Assembly: GCA_000697055.1 (NCBI GenBank)
Contig: JNDT01002271.1
Location: forward strand, 1 to 17,547
DNA: 17,547 nt
DNA from: Saksenaea vasiformis B4078
Taxonomy: Eukaryota > Mucoromycota > Mucoromycetes > Mucorales > Saksenaeaceae
Direction: 5' to 3'
How positions within the stretch are numbered: position 1 is the stretch's first letter; every line of letters starts with the position of its first letter. Positions 1 through 10,267 of the stretch are shown one piece after another. The notes beneath the pieces were generated by a model that saw nothing but the letters and a program-made list of their open reading frames with translations, did not search any database and had not been told where the DNA came from. Position numbers and translations under genes: made by a program.

Positions 1-1920
1 TGTGAGCATTGCGCAGCTCTCGAGTTACAAGTGGCTCGTTGGTGTCCACCGCGCTGAACAACGATCGTATGCCCGGGTCAAGTCCCACGATCCTTGATCC
101 CGCGAGACGGTCCTGTGCCAGACCTGTCGGTTCCTTGTTAAGGTGATAAATACCCTTCGTCCATGAGCCAAGGTCCATGTTCCGGGGTAGGAGCCGAAAA
201 TCCCTTTGGGAGGAGGGAAAACGTTCTTAACAAAGTATGAGGACAGGAAGAAGCATGCCATTTTCCTCCTACCGTGTTTGCGACACTCGAATACCACAGA
301 TGCGCCTACACCATCCGTTTCAAAATAGTAAGCAAATTCAAGAGCAGTACGTTCAGCATTAACGACAGCTAGAGTATAAATTAATTAGCAGCAGTTCGGA
401 AGCACAGCAACCTACGTTCATTATTCCACCGCCAGCGATTTTTCTGACACTTGTCGATGTTAAATAGTTGTTCCCAAAAATTTTCTCGCCAGACGGGATC
501 TCGAGCAAGAGCGTCAAATTCTTTGAGACTGCAATACCGTAGTTGTCTCTGTCTTGGATTCTCACGCTAGAATCAGGGCATTTAATGTACATGACGACTT
601 AAAAGCAGGATACACTCACTTACCATAAACAGTGGAGGAACTGCCTCATTCGCAAGGAAGGTATCACGTAAGATTTTCCATAGACCCCTTCCCGTAATCG
701 GGAAGTAACCGATTTGATGTATTGCTATAGGCAGGATAGACCAACGGCTACCGTCATATTGAACTGTGTACGGATACAACTCGTACATGTATTTCACAAT
801 CCTTGGAAAAAGTGGATGGGTCCCTTCATCTTCTGGATCGACCTCGTCAATCAGGATATCACCGAGGTGAGTCTGGTACAGATTGTATTGGGTCCTGTGA
901 CAGTTGATATGATTAACAGCGAAATTAATCACAAGGTATTTACTCAAAAAAAGTCAGCAGTTCGCATATCTTGCCAGTGATGGTCCTCTAGTGGTTCATG
1001 ATTTGTGATACGAGTAACGGCGAATCGAGCTAGAAGAACCATTGTTAGTGAGATTTATTCGAACTTGTTTCGTACCATGAGCCGCGAGTCCTCCCCCAGG
1101 CAAGAAGCCTTGATGGCGCTCTTTCAAAGCGCGAAAATAGGCCAACCATACAAATCGCAAATATGTCGATACATTATTCACGAGGTGCCTGCGAACATCT
1201 ATGGGCATGTTAGATATATAATCACTGGAAGACTATCTTATACTTTGTATTGCACTGATTGCAAATGGATCAGGCATCTCGATGAAAAATCCCTCGATCT
1301 TTTCGATAGCGTACAGATCTATTATGTCGAGATTAATATCATGCATTTTCAATCGATCAATGCTAACTTACACCCACCATGTTCGTCCTTTCGCAACGGC
1401 TCGAAGTGATCAATCGCCGTAGTCCAAAGACTTCGTTCCCACGATGGCTACAAAATAAAGACATGAATACTTGGCCACCTCCCTGCATGTACACACTTAC
1501 AGTTTGGGTGGTGTTGATGTGTAAGGGCCTGTACTGAACAAATCTGAATGCCGCTCTCCAAAATTCTCGAGTAGCAATTGGTGGAAATGTGAAGTTTCCG
1601 TGGTCGTGTCCCTCTTCCGCCCAGCGACGGACGTGTAGGTTTGCCAGTTCAAAGCGTCACGTCGAAGGACGTGATACTGCTCGGCGATACGCCGGAAACG
1701 TTGCTACACGAAATATATGAGTAAGCAATAGATGTGTCGTAGTTTGACTCACCCTTAGATGGCCAAACTGTGGCCTGAGAAAATTCGATAATTTTATTTT
1801 TCTTGTAACCCGTTGGAAGCGTCCTCGATCCCGTGGCAAAATCGAGTGTCTGTAGCGTTGCCTCTGCCGTTGTACGGGTGGGCCCACTCCTTCTTCTTCT
1901 TCTTCGACGATAGGTTCCAT
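1..1920 (-). CDS. Fanzor (eukaryotic TnpB-like RNA-guided endonuclease), partial, C-terminal part beyond the left edge
   Basis: Seen: nine exons on the minus strand, 1920-1753, 1703-1501, 1447-1372, 1318-1244, 1198-1012, 942-624, 566-416, 368-273 and 225-1 (open). All eight introns are GT-AG, 45-69 nt long, and phase-compatible. About 500 codons are visible. Landmarks in order: FELANLHVRRW (about 1653), the VRRHLVNNVSTYLRF helix (about 1196), FWEQLFNIDKCQKNRWRW (about 450), ETDGVGASVVF (about 315), and IVGLDPGIRSLFSAVD near the edge. Known: a TDG-x-S strand followed by a DPG motif is the arrangement of Fanzor proteins, where the D of DPG (codon 79-77) is the first RuvC catalytic residue. RuvC-II, RuvC-III, the zinc ribbon and any guide-RNA sequence would lie beyond position 1. 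Oddities: exon 2 changes frame near 1655, where one base appears to be missing. The start at 1920 is a choice; an ATG at 2010 in the same frame would add a low-complexity leader. Inference: a mobile-element nuclease gene, recently active or domesticated. Confidence 0.8.
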
Positions 1921-1936
1921 AAAAATAAGTAAAAAA

Positions 1937-1990
1937 TGGATAGAAGGGTAGAGAAATAAAAAGTGGATAGAAGGGTAGAGAAGTAAAAAG
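1937..1990. repeat. Tandem repeat, two 27-bp units
   Basis: Units 1937-1963 and 1964-1990 differ at one base. Each contains the core TGGATAGAAGGGTAGAG followed by a short A-rich end. A partial copy of the A-rich end precedes the first unit. The repeat lies just upstream of the proposed Fanzor start codon at 1920, so it would sit in the 5' leader. If the upstream ATG at 2010 is used instead, it encodes a low-complexity hydrophobic repeat. Confidence 0.9.
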
Positions 1991-2032
1991 CTGTTTTGGA
2001 ATGTGGTCATTAGGTGTTTTCATTGTTGTCAT

Positions 2033-2694
2033 TCAAAATTAATCATGACGTTTCTTTGTTCTTCTAACAATGCTCAATATCAGGTCATGATCCTGTTTCG
2101 CAGATAAACTAGCCACATGTGCGCAACTTGTTCTTTGTTTTACTGCCGTATGAAGAGACAGCATACGCGGGATCAAGGAGGTGGACGTAACCAGCACGGA
2201 CATAGTTCATTTAAATGGCAGCAAGGACATTGTGTGCGAGCTCCCTGAGAGTTACTTGCTTTGAAAACGCACGAGATAATGTTCAGACCATACACAAACA
2301 ACAGTGTATCCCTCCTTTTCTTTCACTGTGAGTGTCTAGACTTTTTGCAGGTGCTGCTTTTGACGCACTCTTATGTCGCTCACTTTATTTGGGATTCAAA
2401 ATAAGATAGCTTTGTTGCGCAACTACTTAGAAAATACCTAGCCACTCAACGTGTATCAGTCCTCCATATTTTGAAGAATAACTCACGAAAAAAGGATGCA
2501 AAAAAGAACCAAAACTCATTTATGGATGAAGGATCAGTAGGATTGATAGATAAAGAAACAAGCAAGTAACACAGTCTGTGCTCAAACTAATCCCGCGGTA
2601 GAAATCAGAATCATTTACGGCAGTTACCAATTATTGGATGGTAATGACTCTGACAATGACTGAAAAGGATGTCGGGATACGATAGACACAACCC
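2033..2694. other. Intergenic region between the divergent Fanzor gene and MULE remnant
   Basis: I find no recognisable coding sequence on either strand. The region should contain the 5' leaders of both flanking genes and possibly the lost N-terminal part of the MULE transposase. Just upstream of 2695 no frame continues the transposase without stop codons, so any N-terminal domain is deleted or too decayed to recognise. Confidence 0.5.
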
Positions 2695-3889
2695 TTGATG
2701 CAATGGCTGACGTTCCTGAGAGATCACTACGACCTTGAATCGTTCACAAAGATGATGATTGATTGCAGCATCGCCAAGTACACTGTCATCTCTATCGCCT
2801 TCCCAAACACCATCACCCTCATTGTATTTGTTCCATGTGGCTCGTGCATGGATGAAACATATCCGCAAATGAGCGAAGGTTGACGCTGTAACCGGAAAAT
2901 AAAAAAGCGCACCGACAAATTATTACTCCCTTTGAAGTCGCTATATGGGAGAACGGGATCCTTCGTGTGCCATGGAATAAAGGACAAGGTTTATTGCAGA
3001 TAATCAGCAACACACATCTTTCTCGCAATAATTTGACGAAGATTAAGAACTGGCGTGCAGCATTCCAACCGCAAGTCTTTACCAACACGGAAACCAACAA
3101 CTACGTGGAAAGCTGGCCCTATCAACTCAAGGCAACGTACCTCAAACGAAAACGCAATAGACGAGTAGATCGCTTGACCTACATATTGATACATGACGTT
3201 GAATTCGATTTCAAAACGAACACGACGCGCGTTAGTTTGAACATTGGAGGAATGGGTCCTGCAGAAAGAGAGAGAAGGAAACGGGAGATCACTGCTCTTC
3301 AGATACCAGATGCGATTCTAGGAGAAATGGTCTCTGAATATGCTGTTCGATCGTTTTCGCAGGAAGGCATTGTCCACCATATCGAAGTGCAAGATTCCAC
3401 CGTGATTTCCTGCACTTGTAGAGATTTTAGCTGGCGACGTTCAGCATGTAAACACATGTTCTTACTGAAGCGTGTCAATCCTACATTGAATATTGTGCAA
3501 GGTAAGAGTCATATATATATTTCTGCTAGCATGCATATCTAACCAATGCTGCAGTATTGCCTTATGGTACAAATGAACAGACTATGAATGCACATTTGAT
3601 AGAGGCAACAGAAACAGTAGACGTAGCAAAGGAAAAAAGAAAGCTGGAGCAAAGGATGCAAAACTTTTTAGAAAATTTTAAGGCCGGTGACAGTTATTCC
3701 AAAGAGAAGATCATGGCAATCAAAAAACAATTCGAAGATATGGAGAAGAAGTGGGAAGCAGAGGAGTTGCATCCAAACGAACACCTTTCCACTGATATAG
3801 GACAACAATTTGGAAGTCACCCAGTTTGTCTGGTTTGGGTGCGAGCCGAACTAAGCCAAACTGTGGTTGACGACCACTTAGCGGAGTGA
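2695..3889 (+). pseudogene. Mutator-like (MULE) transposase remnant with SWIM zinc finger
   Basis: Known family: MULE transposases carry a DDE core with a C/H-rich FHVxRAW stretch, then a C-terminal SWIM finger. Seen: QWLTFLRDHYDLESFTK followed by MMIDCS (a conserved Asp, codon 2761-2763). The frame shifts near 2810-2825 into LYLFHVARAWMKHIRK and stops at 2870. A third stretch from about 2930 stays open through WRAAFQPQVFTNTETNNYVE, LKRKRNRRVDRLTYILIHDV, and the SWIM motif CTC-x9-CKH (Cys codons 3411, 3417, 3447; His 3453). A 53-nt intron at 3502-3554 (GTAAGA...CTAAC...TGCAG, phase 1) joins a lysine/glutamate-rich coiled-coil tail ending at 3889. The N-terminal third and first catalytic Asp are not recognisable. 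One frameshift and stops between 2870 and 2940 indicate a dead copy. The last 25 or so codons run into GC-rich sequence unlike the rest and may be read-through. Confidence 0.8.
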
Positions 3890-3965
3890 TGGCGGTTTGG
3901 GGCCCCTTTTGCCCGAGCCGACCACACTATTAATACGGCGGAGCCTCGGGGAGGCCCGCTAGAAA
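3815..3965. other. GC-rich patch with repeated GTTTGG/CGAGCCGA motifs, possible end of the mobile element
   Basis: The block is visibly richer in GC than its flanks. It holds GTTTGG twice and its complement CCAAAC once within 75 bases, and two copies of CGAGCCGA, one after each GTTTGGG. Clustered subterminal motifs are common near transposon ends, and the block lies just after the transposase coding region. I cannot identify a terminal inverted repeat, because the opposite end would be outside the window. Identity as an element terminus is inference. Confidence 0.3.
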
Positions 3966-5878
3966 AGAAACGCTGGAAAATCCAATTTAATAAAAGATAA
4001 CGGGTTTCTCCACTAAGTGTAAAAAGGTCTATTCAGTCAAGCGAAGTAATGAAAAGCTTTAAGAACCACCCCGTCGCAACAACCAAGTATAATTAAAAGT
4101 CATAAGATATCGAAGTATTATAATACCACTCAAAGATGGGAATTCCTACGGACACTCAGGTAGTCCGGCTTAGGGACACTCGGGTGCCGGAACAAAGGCG
4201 GTATTAAATATTTGGTAGCACATTTTCCTCATATGGATCAGAGTAGGAAAATACTCTTGGCACCCATGCTTACAATTGTTTGCACTACTGCAAGAAAACT
4301 TGCTTTATTGGTGGTTTAAAAACGTGATTTATGTCAAATGGATCGTTTGAACTATGCATGTGTGTGTCGTTTCGTTAATCTCTGGGTGGTCTGATACTTG
4401 ATTAAATATTCTCATCGTAGGATGTGATACGACAAATGAAACGAATCACTAAATGGAGATCCACCAACTTTAAGTAGCCGCTTCCCATAATAGGCATGGG
4501 ATAATTTTTTGCAGGAGAGAACAACAATGTGGAACAATGCTTGCTAACAGTACGGAACTCAGAAATAGATCACTTCGTACGTTGCAAAGGGCCACTTCTG
4601 TTATAAATGTCTGAAAGAAGAGGGTTACTGGTTCCCGTTTAAACAAGGTTCCGTTTTGTGTCCACCATTCGGCAACGGCATGAAAGAGGGAGCCCCTTGC
4701 ACCTTCACCAGCGCAACTGGATAGTCTTTATGGGAAGAGTGCTACAGCCAATCGATAATACTACCTATTTCAACGTATCCGTAATGATTTTTTAATACAT
4801 GTACACAGATTTGTGTGACAATCCAATGGTTCCGACCTTTAAAGAAAACAAGAAGTACAGGATACTAAATTCAGATCACACATATCAAACTTACAGCAAA
4901 ATAGTTTTTTTCTCGTGTTTCGTGTTTGCAAGAGTTCAGCACATGGTCAACGTTGAGGATAGCATTGTATTAACGCTCCACATTCGTCATATCGAACAAA
5001 ATGGTTGGTATGCTTTCTAGACGCAGCTATCTTTGGGCACCTTTTTTTTTTATTTTGGCCCCTGCCTCTTAAGCACAGTGCATTTTATCGTTTTGGCGTG
5101 AGTGCTGAGAAAAGAGGCAGGATCTTTTTGTGTCAACGATCTCAAAATAGAATCATCAATTCCTTGAACTAAAACGCAGCTATGTTTGGTGAATGCAAAT
5201 AGGAAGCTGTCCTGTATCGGAAAACGTGTTCTATGTTTCAATCCTTGCGTGATCAAAATAAAAAGAGAGATTACCGTTTTCGTCCATGTTTAACGCTGGT
5301 TCCTGACTATGGGACAGAGAACAACAGTCTGAAACGTAATTTCTACTTTGGAATGAGGGAAGATCTTGTGTGTTTCATTCACCATTAGCATCGTCATGGG
5401 TCACTGTTGCTACATCTGGAAGGTATAACTTCCTTAGGCAAAAGAATTCAGTACCTTTATTTAGTGGGTCTACTTTGTCACACAGTTCATGCCCAAGGTG
5501 AACTATATGATAGGGAACCGAAATACTGACTAAAAAATTATCACCTAAAAATTAATAACCATAGGAATGTCGGTTGGGAAACCTAGTGATGGCTAGTTAT
5601 TTATCTTTTCTGGGCACTCGCTTCAAGAGGAATGGCTGCTGTACGACATTCTTATAGGATCACTCTTGGTTAGACTAAGTTTGGCACTGGCACAATTGTA
5701 ACTCAACGGTATTTAAATTAGCAGATAGGGAGGATGGGGCTGCAGTCGGATAACCTCAATACTCTATGTTTCTACCTGAACGATTTCTTGTTTGATTCCA
5801 ATCTACACCGCATTTCACGAACATTCAGTCCATCCTTCTCAGTAGCGGCTCTTCCTTTTCTTCCTTCCTTATCTTGCA
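3966..5878. other. Gene-poor region of about 1.9 kb
   Basis: No open reading frame here shows a recognisable domain or convincing splice structure. A short direct repeat, GGACACTC(A/G)GGT, occurs at 4150-4161 and 4174-4185 (24-nt spacing). The open frame at 4799-5020 (73 codons) and the minus-strand frame at 5050-5256 have no features of a real protein. The last 60 bases before 5879 are strongly pyrimidine-rich, as expected for the 5' leader of the following gene. Confidence 0.5.
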
Positions 5879-8678
5879 ATGCCAAGAGGTACCCGAACCG
5901 TGATGTCGCGTAGCATGAGTTAACCTCACTATTTGTCGTCCATTAGCCGAAGTAAATTACGTATGCCAACGTGCTGCAAACGCCATCATCACCGAGATTG
6001 GCCCTTACCGTGTTTCCTCAGATGCACTACAATCAATCAACCAGTTTCTTGACGAGTTCTTGACACTGTTACTCTCGACCTGTCTTTCTTTCGATCTATC
6101 CCGAATTAAAAATGCTGTGTTGGATCTGCTCCCTTCTTCTACTTTAGGAAAAAATGCGATCGTGGAAGCTGAACTGGAAGTAAAAACTTTTACAGAGACC
6201 GAGGTTATCGACTACGGCATCCATGAACGTATGCGACGACTCGGTATAGACGGACAACCCTTTCCGCTTGAACGTGCATTGGTTCTCCTTCGGGGTAAAT
6301 GTGCCGAGCTTTGTGCCCTGGCAGATAAAGACGACAATATGCTTCCGTCAACTCGGACAACACAAAAACACGACGATGAAATAGCGATTTCTCCTGTCGT
6401 AGTCATTTATGTCACGACGATCCTGGAACACATTGCCGAATACGTTTTAAATGCCATCGCCATTGTGGCGGAAAACGAGGATACAGAATATATCCGAGTT
6501 CGGGAAGTCTACCTAGGCCTCAGCGAAGATGCTCAGGTTGGTTCCCTTTTCCGCCGCTCCGAAATGCGCGAAGAACTGGAGGTAAGACAACGGATCCTGT
6601 TCATTGGCGGTGTTTCGTATTCATATATTTCGTACGTCTTTCTTGCGTTCAGAAACGCGCCTCGGCGTATGGTTATCACGTTCATCAACTTCCGCCTCCT
6701 CACTCTCCTCTCCCACCTCCTTCGGGTCATCTGCCATCCCCTGCTCCTAGTCCAGTCACATCGTTTAAGAAACATACCCATGTGCGAAATACCGGTAAGT
6801 AGGTCATAAAAGCCTTTTTCTTAAAAAAAAACCCTCTCTCTCTAATACAAAGTGAGAAAAGGAGAAACTTGTTTCGATACGACATTCGACGATACGCCAG
6901 CATTAGAGGAACATGATGAGGACGGCAAGCACGGACACTATTCAATGTATTCTATCCGATCCAATGACAGTGCACAGAGCCGACCATTATCCATGATGAG
7001 CAATAGCACGAGTAACGGCACTATCCGAACAACGGCCAGTTCCGGCAGCAAAAAAGGATTTAAATTATTCAAAAGGGATAAATGCGGTTCGGTTGCACTA
7101 GACACCCCGTCCCAAAGAGCATCGATGCCCGTTACAGTGTCTGTGTACAACCCTGAGGTGCCGTGTTTGAATTTTGACGATCTTGTGCGTTCAGGCAACA
7201 CTATGCGGGTGTCTCTGACACCCAACCGTTTACGATCAATCGAAGTGCATGATCACATGGCTGATGATGATGACAACGACGATGACAGCGGCTGTGATGG
7301 CGAGAACAGCAATATGTCCCCTGAAACAGAAACGACATGGGAATCTCGATCGAGTTTATCTTCAGACCTTGCAAGACACTCGCGCCCCGTTTCGCCCCCG
7401 GCAACAAACAAAGTAGGACAAAAAACCAATATGGCTAAGCATGAAAGACCAGTGATTTCACGGCCGCAGTTACCGCCTAAGTCAGGTCTTGCAGAACCAC
7501 CAGCACCCTTTGAGAATCCACGATCAGCCCCAAAACCTCCAGCAACGCCAGAGAATGCGCTACCGACACCAGCTCCCAGTATTATTTCTCATCGTTCCCA
7601 ATCCAGACAGTCGTCGTCGTTTGAACTACAGGAGGCGCCCAAAAAGGACGAGGTTAGGGTCCTGAGACGAGGTAGTAGTGGAAATAGAAAGAAGAGCCGT
7701 GAAAACATGAGCTGGACGAAGGACCAGCCACCTGATCTACCAAAACCAACCCGAACAGAATCAGAACTATACGGATCAAAAAGAAGCTCCCTACCCGCTT
7801 CCGCGAGCCAGCAATCAATAAAGCAGACCAGACGCTCGAAACTGACGTTATCGCAGGATGATGAAGACCGAAAAGTACACTTTACACATGAATCTCAGAA
7901 AGAACAGGGCACAAACAGTGGTCGGCTGGAGCGACCTTCTAGTATGGTTGCTAAACGAGCCTCTATGATAAGTTCGAGACCACAATCTTTTCATGAAAGT
8001 TTTGCTCTCAACGTTGACAAAAGAGCCTCTGCGGCACCCAACCGGGCATCGACAGCTGGCTCTGTTGAAATGTCCATTAAAGCGTGGGACGAGATGCTAG
8101 GCCAGAATCCGTTTCATCGAACCATCACCGACAGCAACATCCCTGTCATACGACGTCGTGCTGACGCCGGCTTTCAGACCCGTCTAAAGAACGATAGAGG
8201 ATCAACAGTAATCGAAGAAACTAAGACTGACAATAACGTAGTACTAGACAAAGTACGAAGGTTGGAACGTGCCAAGGCAGATTTGCAGGCCGAACCTGCC
8301 GAACAAGGTCGTATGCCCTCGTCGCTGTCATCGCCAATTTCACGGCATGATCGTGTTATGTATTTACTTCAGCGCGATCAACCTCCAACCTCGTCTTCTG
8401 AGAGACCGAGTCGCCTCTCAAGGACACCACAGTCCATCAATATGGCAGTTCAAACAGAACCCCTTGCATGCTTACCTCCATTGAAACCCCTTCAAAATAC
8501 CAATTTGCTAACGGTAGAAGGAAAAAATACATTACAAAAGGACATGGATGGCGCGAGTATTTTAAGCGAACGTGGGACCGTTGAAGGCGACGAGGAATGG
8601 TTTTTGAAGGATGAAGATTGGGAAGATACGCACGATCAAGAAAACGCGGTAGTGGACTGGCTTCTCGGCGATGCATGA
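5879..8678 (+). CDS. Histone-fold-like N-terminal domain protein with long disordered tail (fungal uncharacterised family)
   Basis: Four exons: 5879-5888, 5947-6581, 6653-6794 and 6853-8678. All joins are in frame, giving 870 residues. Exon 1 encodes only MPR plus one base; its donor (GTACCC) is weak but the phase fits and the CT-rich leader supports this start. Residues 5-45 (EVNYVCQRAANAIITEIG...) and about 155-210 (ILEHIAEYVLNAIAIVAENE, then VREVYLGLSEDAQVGSLF) resemble the helix-strand-helix pattern of a histone H2A-type fold. They are separated by a conserved-looking insert (LSRIKNAVLDLLP, GKNAIVEAELEVKTF). Residues 216-262 are Pro-rich. From about 263 the protein is low-complexity: Ser/Pro/Arg-rich, with an acidic Asp run (about 7260-7290), a short helix IKAWDEMLG, a charged helix near KVRRLERAKADLQ, and an ending VVDWLLGDA. 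The function is unknown to me. The histone-fold assignment is by eye and could be a chromatin or a scaffold role. I see no enzyme motif. Confidence 0.8.
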
Positions 8679-9490
8679 CATTAAGACAAATTTAATTTAA
8701 AGTATATTTATGTACGTGAGCCTTTTTTTCTTTTTTAATAGTACGACATCTAATTGTTTACGACATCCAAAACGAATGTGTGTGGTTCGTCATACTGTGT
8801 ACCGTTTGTGTTGAACCACCCACCCTATCACAAGTTGTCCACTTACAGACGGAAGCACGTCCTCGACTGAACACACGTATGGTCTTCATACGTCTGCTTT
8901 TCGTTGCTAAGTTGCACGACTCTATCCTAGACCTATCATTCATTAATTAAATGACTCGGGGTACCATCCACACACTAGACGTGGTATTGTTATGAGTCGA
9001 ATCAATTGCGTGTCGAGAAGGGAACAAGCAAGCAAAAAGCTTATGCTCTAATCCAATATGTCAATGCCGAGTTTTTAATTCTTCCTCAGCGCAAACCCGG
9101 ATTTTCATGGATGCGCTGCTTATTCAAAGTAATAAGTAAGATTTCATTCAATAACATGCCACGCCATGTGTCCAACATTTGCTCCATAATGAGTTAAATC
9201 ATGCTTCCAACAAAGCAATCTTCTGAAGTCAAATAGTCCGATTCATTGGTCCTTGTAGGCCAACGCTTATTGTATCGTAGCCACTTCATCGACTTAGTAC
9301 CTTCCGATGTCTATGTCGAGGATCAAGCATAGGTAATTCTACTCAGAATAAATGGAACTAACATCATTCAATAGTAGGCATGAAAACACATTGTACTGGT
9401 GAAAAGAAATAGAATTTAAACTGTGTTTCACGATAACATACATTTCACTCTGCTAGCTCGAAGAAGGATAGGATAGGATGCTACGGCTGG
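8679..9490. other. Intergenic region between convergent genes
   Basis: It separates the convergent histone-fold-like gene and GET5, so it should hold both 3' UTRs. An AT-rich stretch just after 8678 includes a T-rich block at about 8720-8735. A small perfect hairpin, ACGTATG (8875-8881) and CATACGT (8887-8893), lies mid-way. The short open frame 9006-9197 shows nothing convincing. I see no gene. Confidence 0.6.
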
Positions 9491-10267
9491 TTATTGCGCC
9501 GATAATGCCCCCTTGAATTTTCGGATCACTATTTGTGCATCTTCTCCATTCAATTGCTGAGAGATCGTTTTCTCTATTGCCGTCCAAAAAGCGGGATCCT
9601 CAATTACTTTTTCGCCCGATACTGACATGCCAAAACGTCCTGTTGCTGGCTCAGCAGCTGGAGAGGGAATAGGTGCGGTCGATGTTGCTGTGGCGCTGGG
9701 TTTTGCTGCTGAAACCATGAGGTGAATAACAGATCCACTCGAGATATTGTAATCGCTCAACAATTTTTGGTCCGCAAGAGCTTTGCCCTTCAACAAGAGA
9801 CGCTGTCGGCTTGCAGGAAGACTAGTTTGGAATTGATAAATTCGTTGTTTCATTGTTGCCACAGTGTCCGTAGGTAAGGCGTTACTGATGGTGAATTGTG
9901 AAGCTGGCTTAACCACCTTGATAGTTAATTCAAGTGCGTTGCCTTCATCCGAGGGTTTGTCATTAGCAGGTACGGATCGTTCAGTAGGTGTAGCTGCAAG
10001 AAAATCGCATGCTTTAAGTGTACTGGTGACTAAGTGTTAGCAATACCTTTCTTTGGAGCAGCAATGGGTCGTCTCTAAAAGGGAACGACGATAGACTGTG
10101 AGACATACGTGTGTTTTATCATTATTCAGATAGTTGATACAAACTTTGAGTCTCAAAGGCGATGGCAAGGATCGTGGATTATAGTCATCGCCATACCGGA
10201 CGGAACGCGCAGAAAGAGAGTCCAAATAATTGGTGATGAAACTTTGTTCGTCTGCTACGGTGATCAT
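9491..10267 (-). CDS. GET5: Get5/UBL4-type ubiquitin-like protein of the GET tail-anchored protein pathway
   Basis: Three exons on the minus strand: 10267-10145, 10074-10047 and 9993-9491. The introns are 70 and 53 nt (phases 0 and 1), giving 217 residues. The N terminus (EQSFITNYLDSLSARSVRYGDDY, residues about 6-28) matches the Get5 N-terminal segment that binds Get4. A short linker (RRPIAAPKK) follows. Residues about 72-145 are a ubiquitin-like beta-grasp (ELTIKVV, TVATMKQRIYQ, LPASRQRLLLKGKAL, SGSVIHLMV). There is an Ala/Pro/Thr linker, then a C-terminal helical segment (DPAFWTAIEKTISQQL...VIRKFKGAL) matching the Get5 homodimerisation domain. There is no C-terminal Gly-Gly, so it is not conjugated. 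Known: Get4-Get5 bridges the co-chaperone Sgt2 to the ATPase Get3 in the cytosol. I chose the Met at 10267; an upstream in-frame ATG at 10327 would add 20 residues. SEC66 lies divergently upstream. Confidence 0.9.

Noticed and set aside
25..297. Open frame of 90 codons on the minus strand
   Set aside because: It is not a separate gene: its first part belongs to a Fanzor exon, and after the donor at 272 the real frame changes to the one containing the DPG motif.
359..592. Minus-strand frame of 77 codons
   Set aside because: Out of frame with the Fanzor exon 566-416, whose correct frame reads FDALARDPVWRENFW and fits both neighbouring splice sites.
1762..3866. Shared 12-mer GCCAAACTGTGG at 1762-1773 and 3855-3866 as possible element repeats
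   Set aside because: Several 12-base matches are expected by chance in a window of this size, and the first copy lies within a Fanzor exon; not evidence for terminal repeats.
3862..3925. TGTGGT...ACCACA as terminal inverted repeats of a tiny element
   Set aside because: Only six bases, no target duplication visible, and too short to separate from chance.
4799..5020. 73-codon plus-strand frame
   Set aside because: No domain, no convincing promoter or splice sites, and unremarkable composition.
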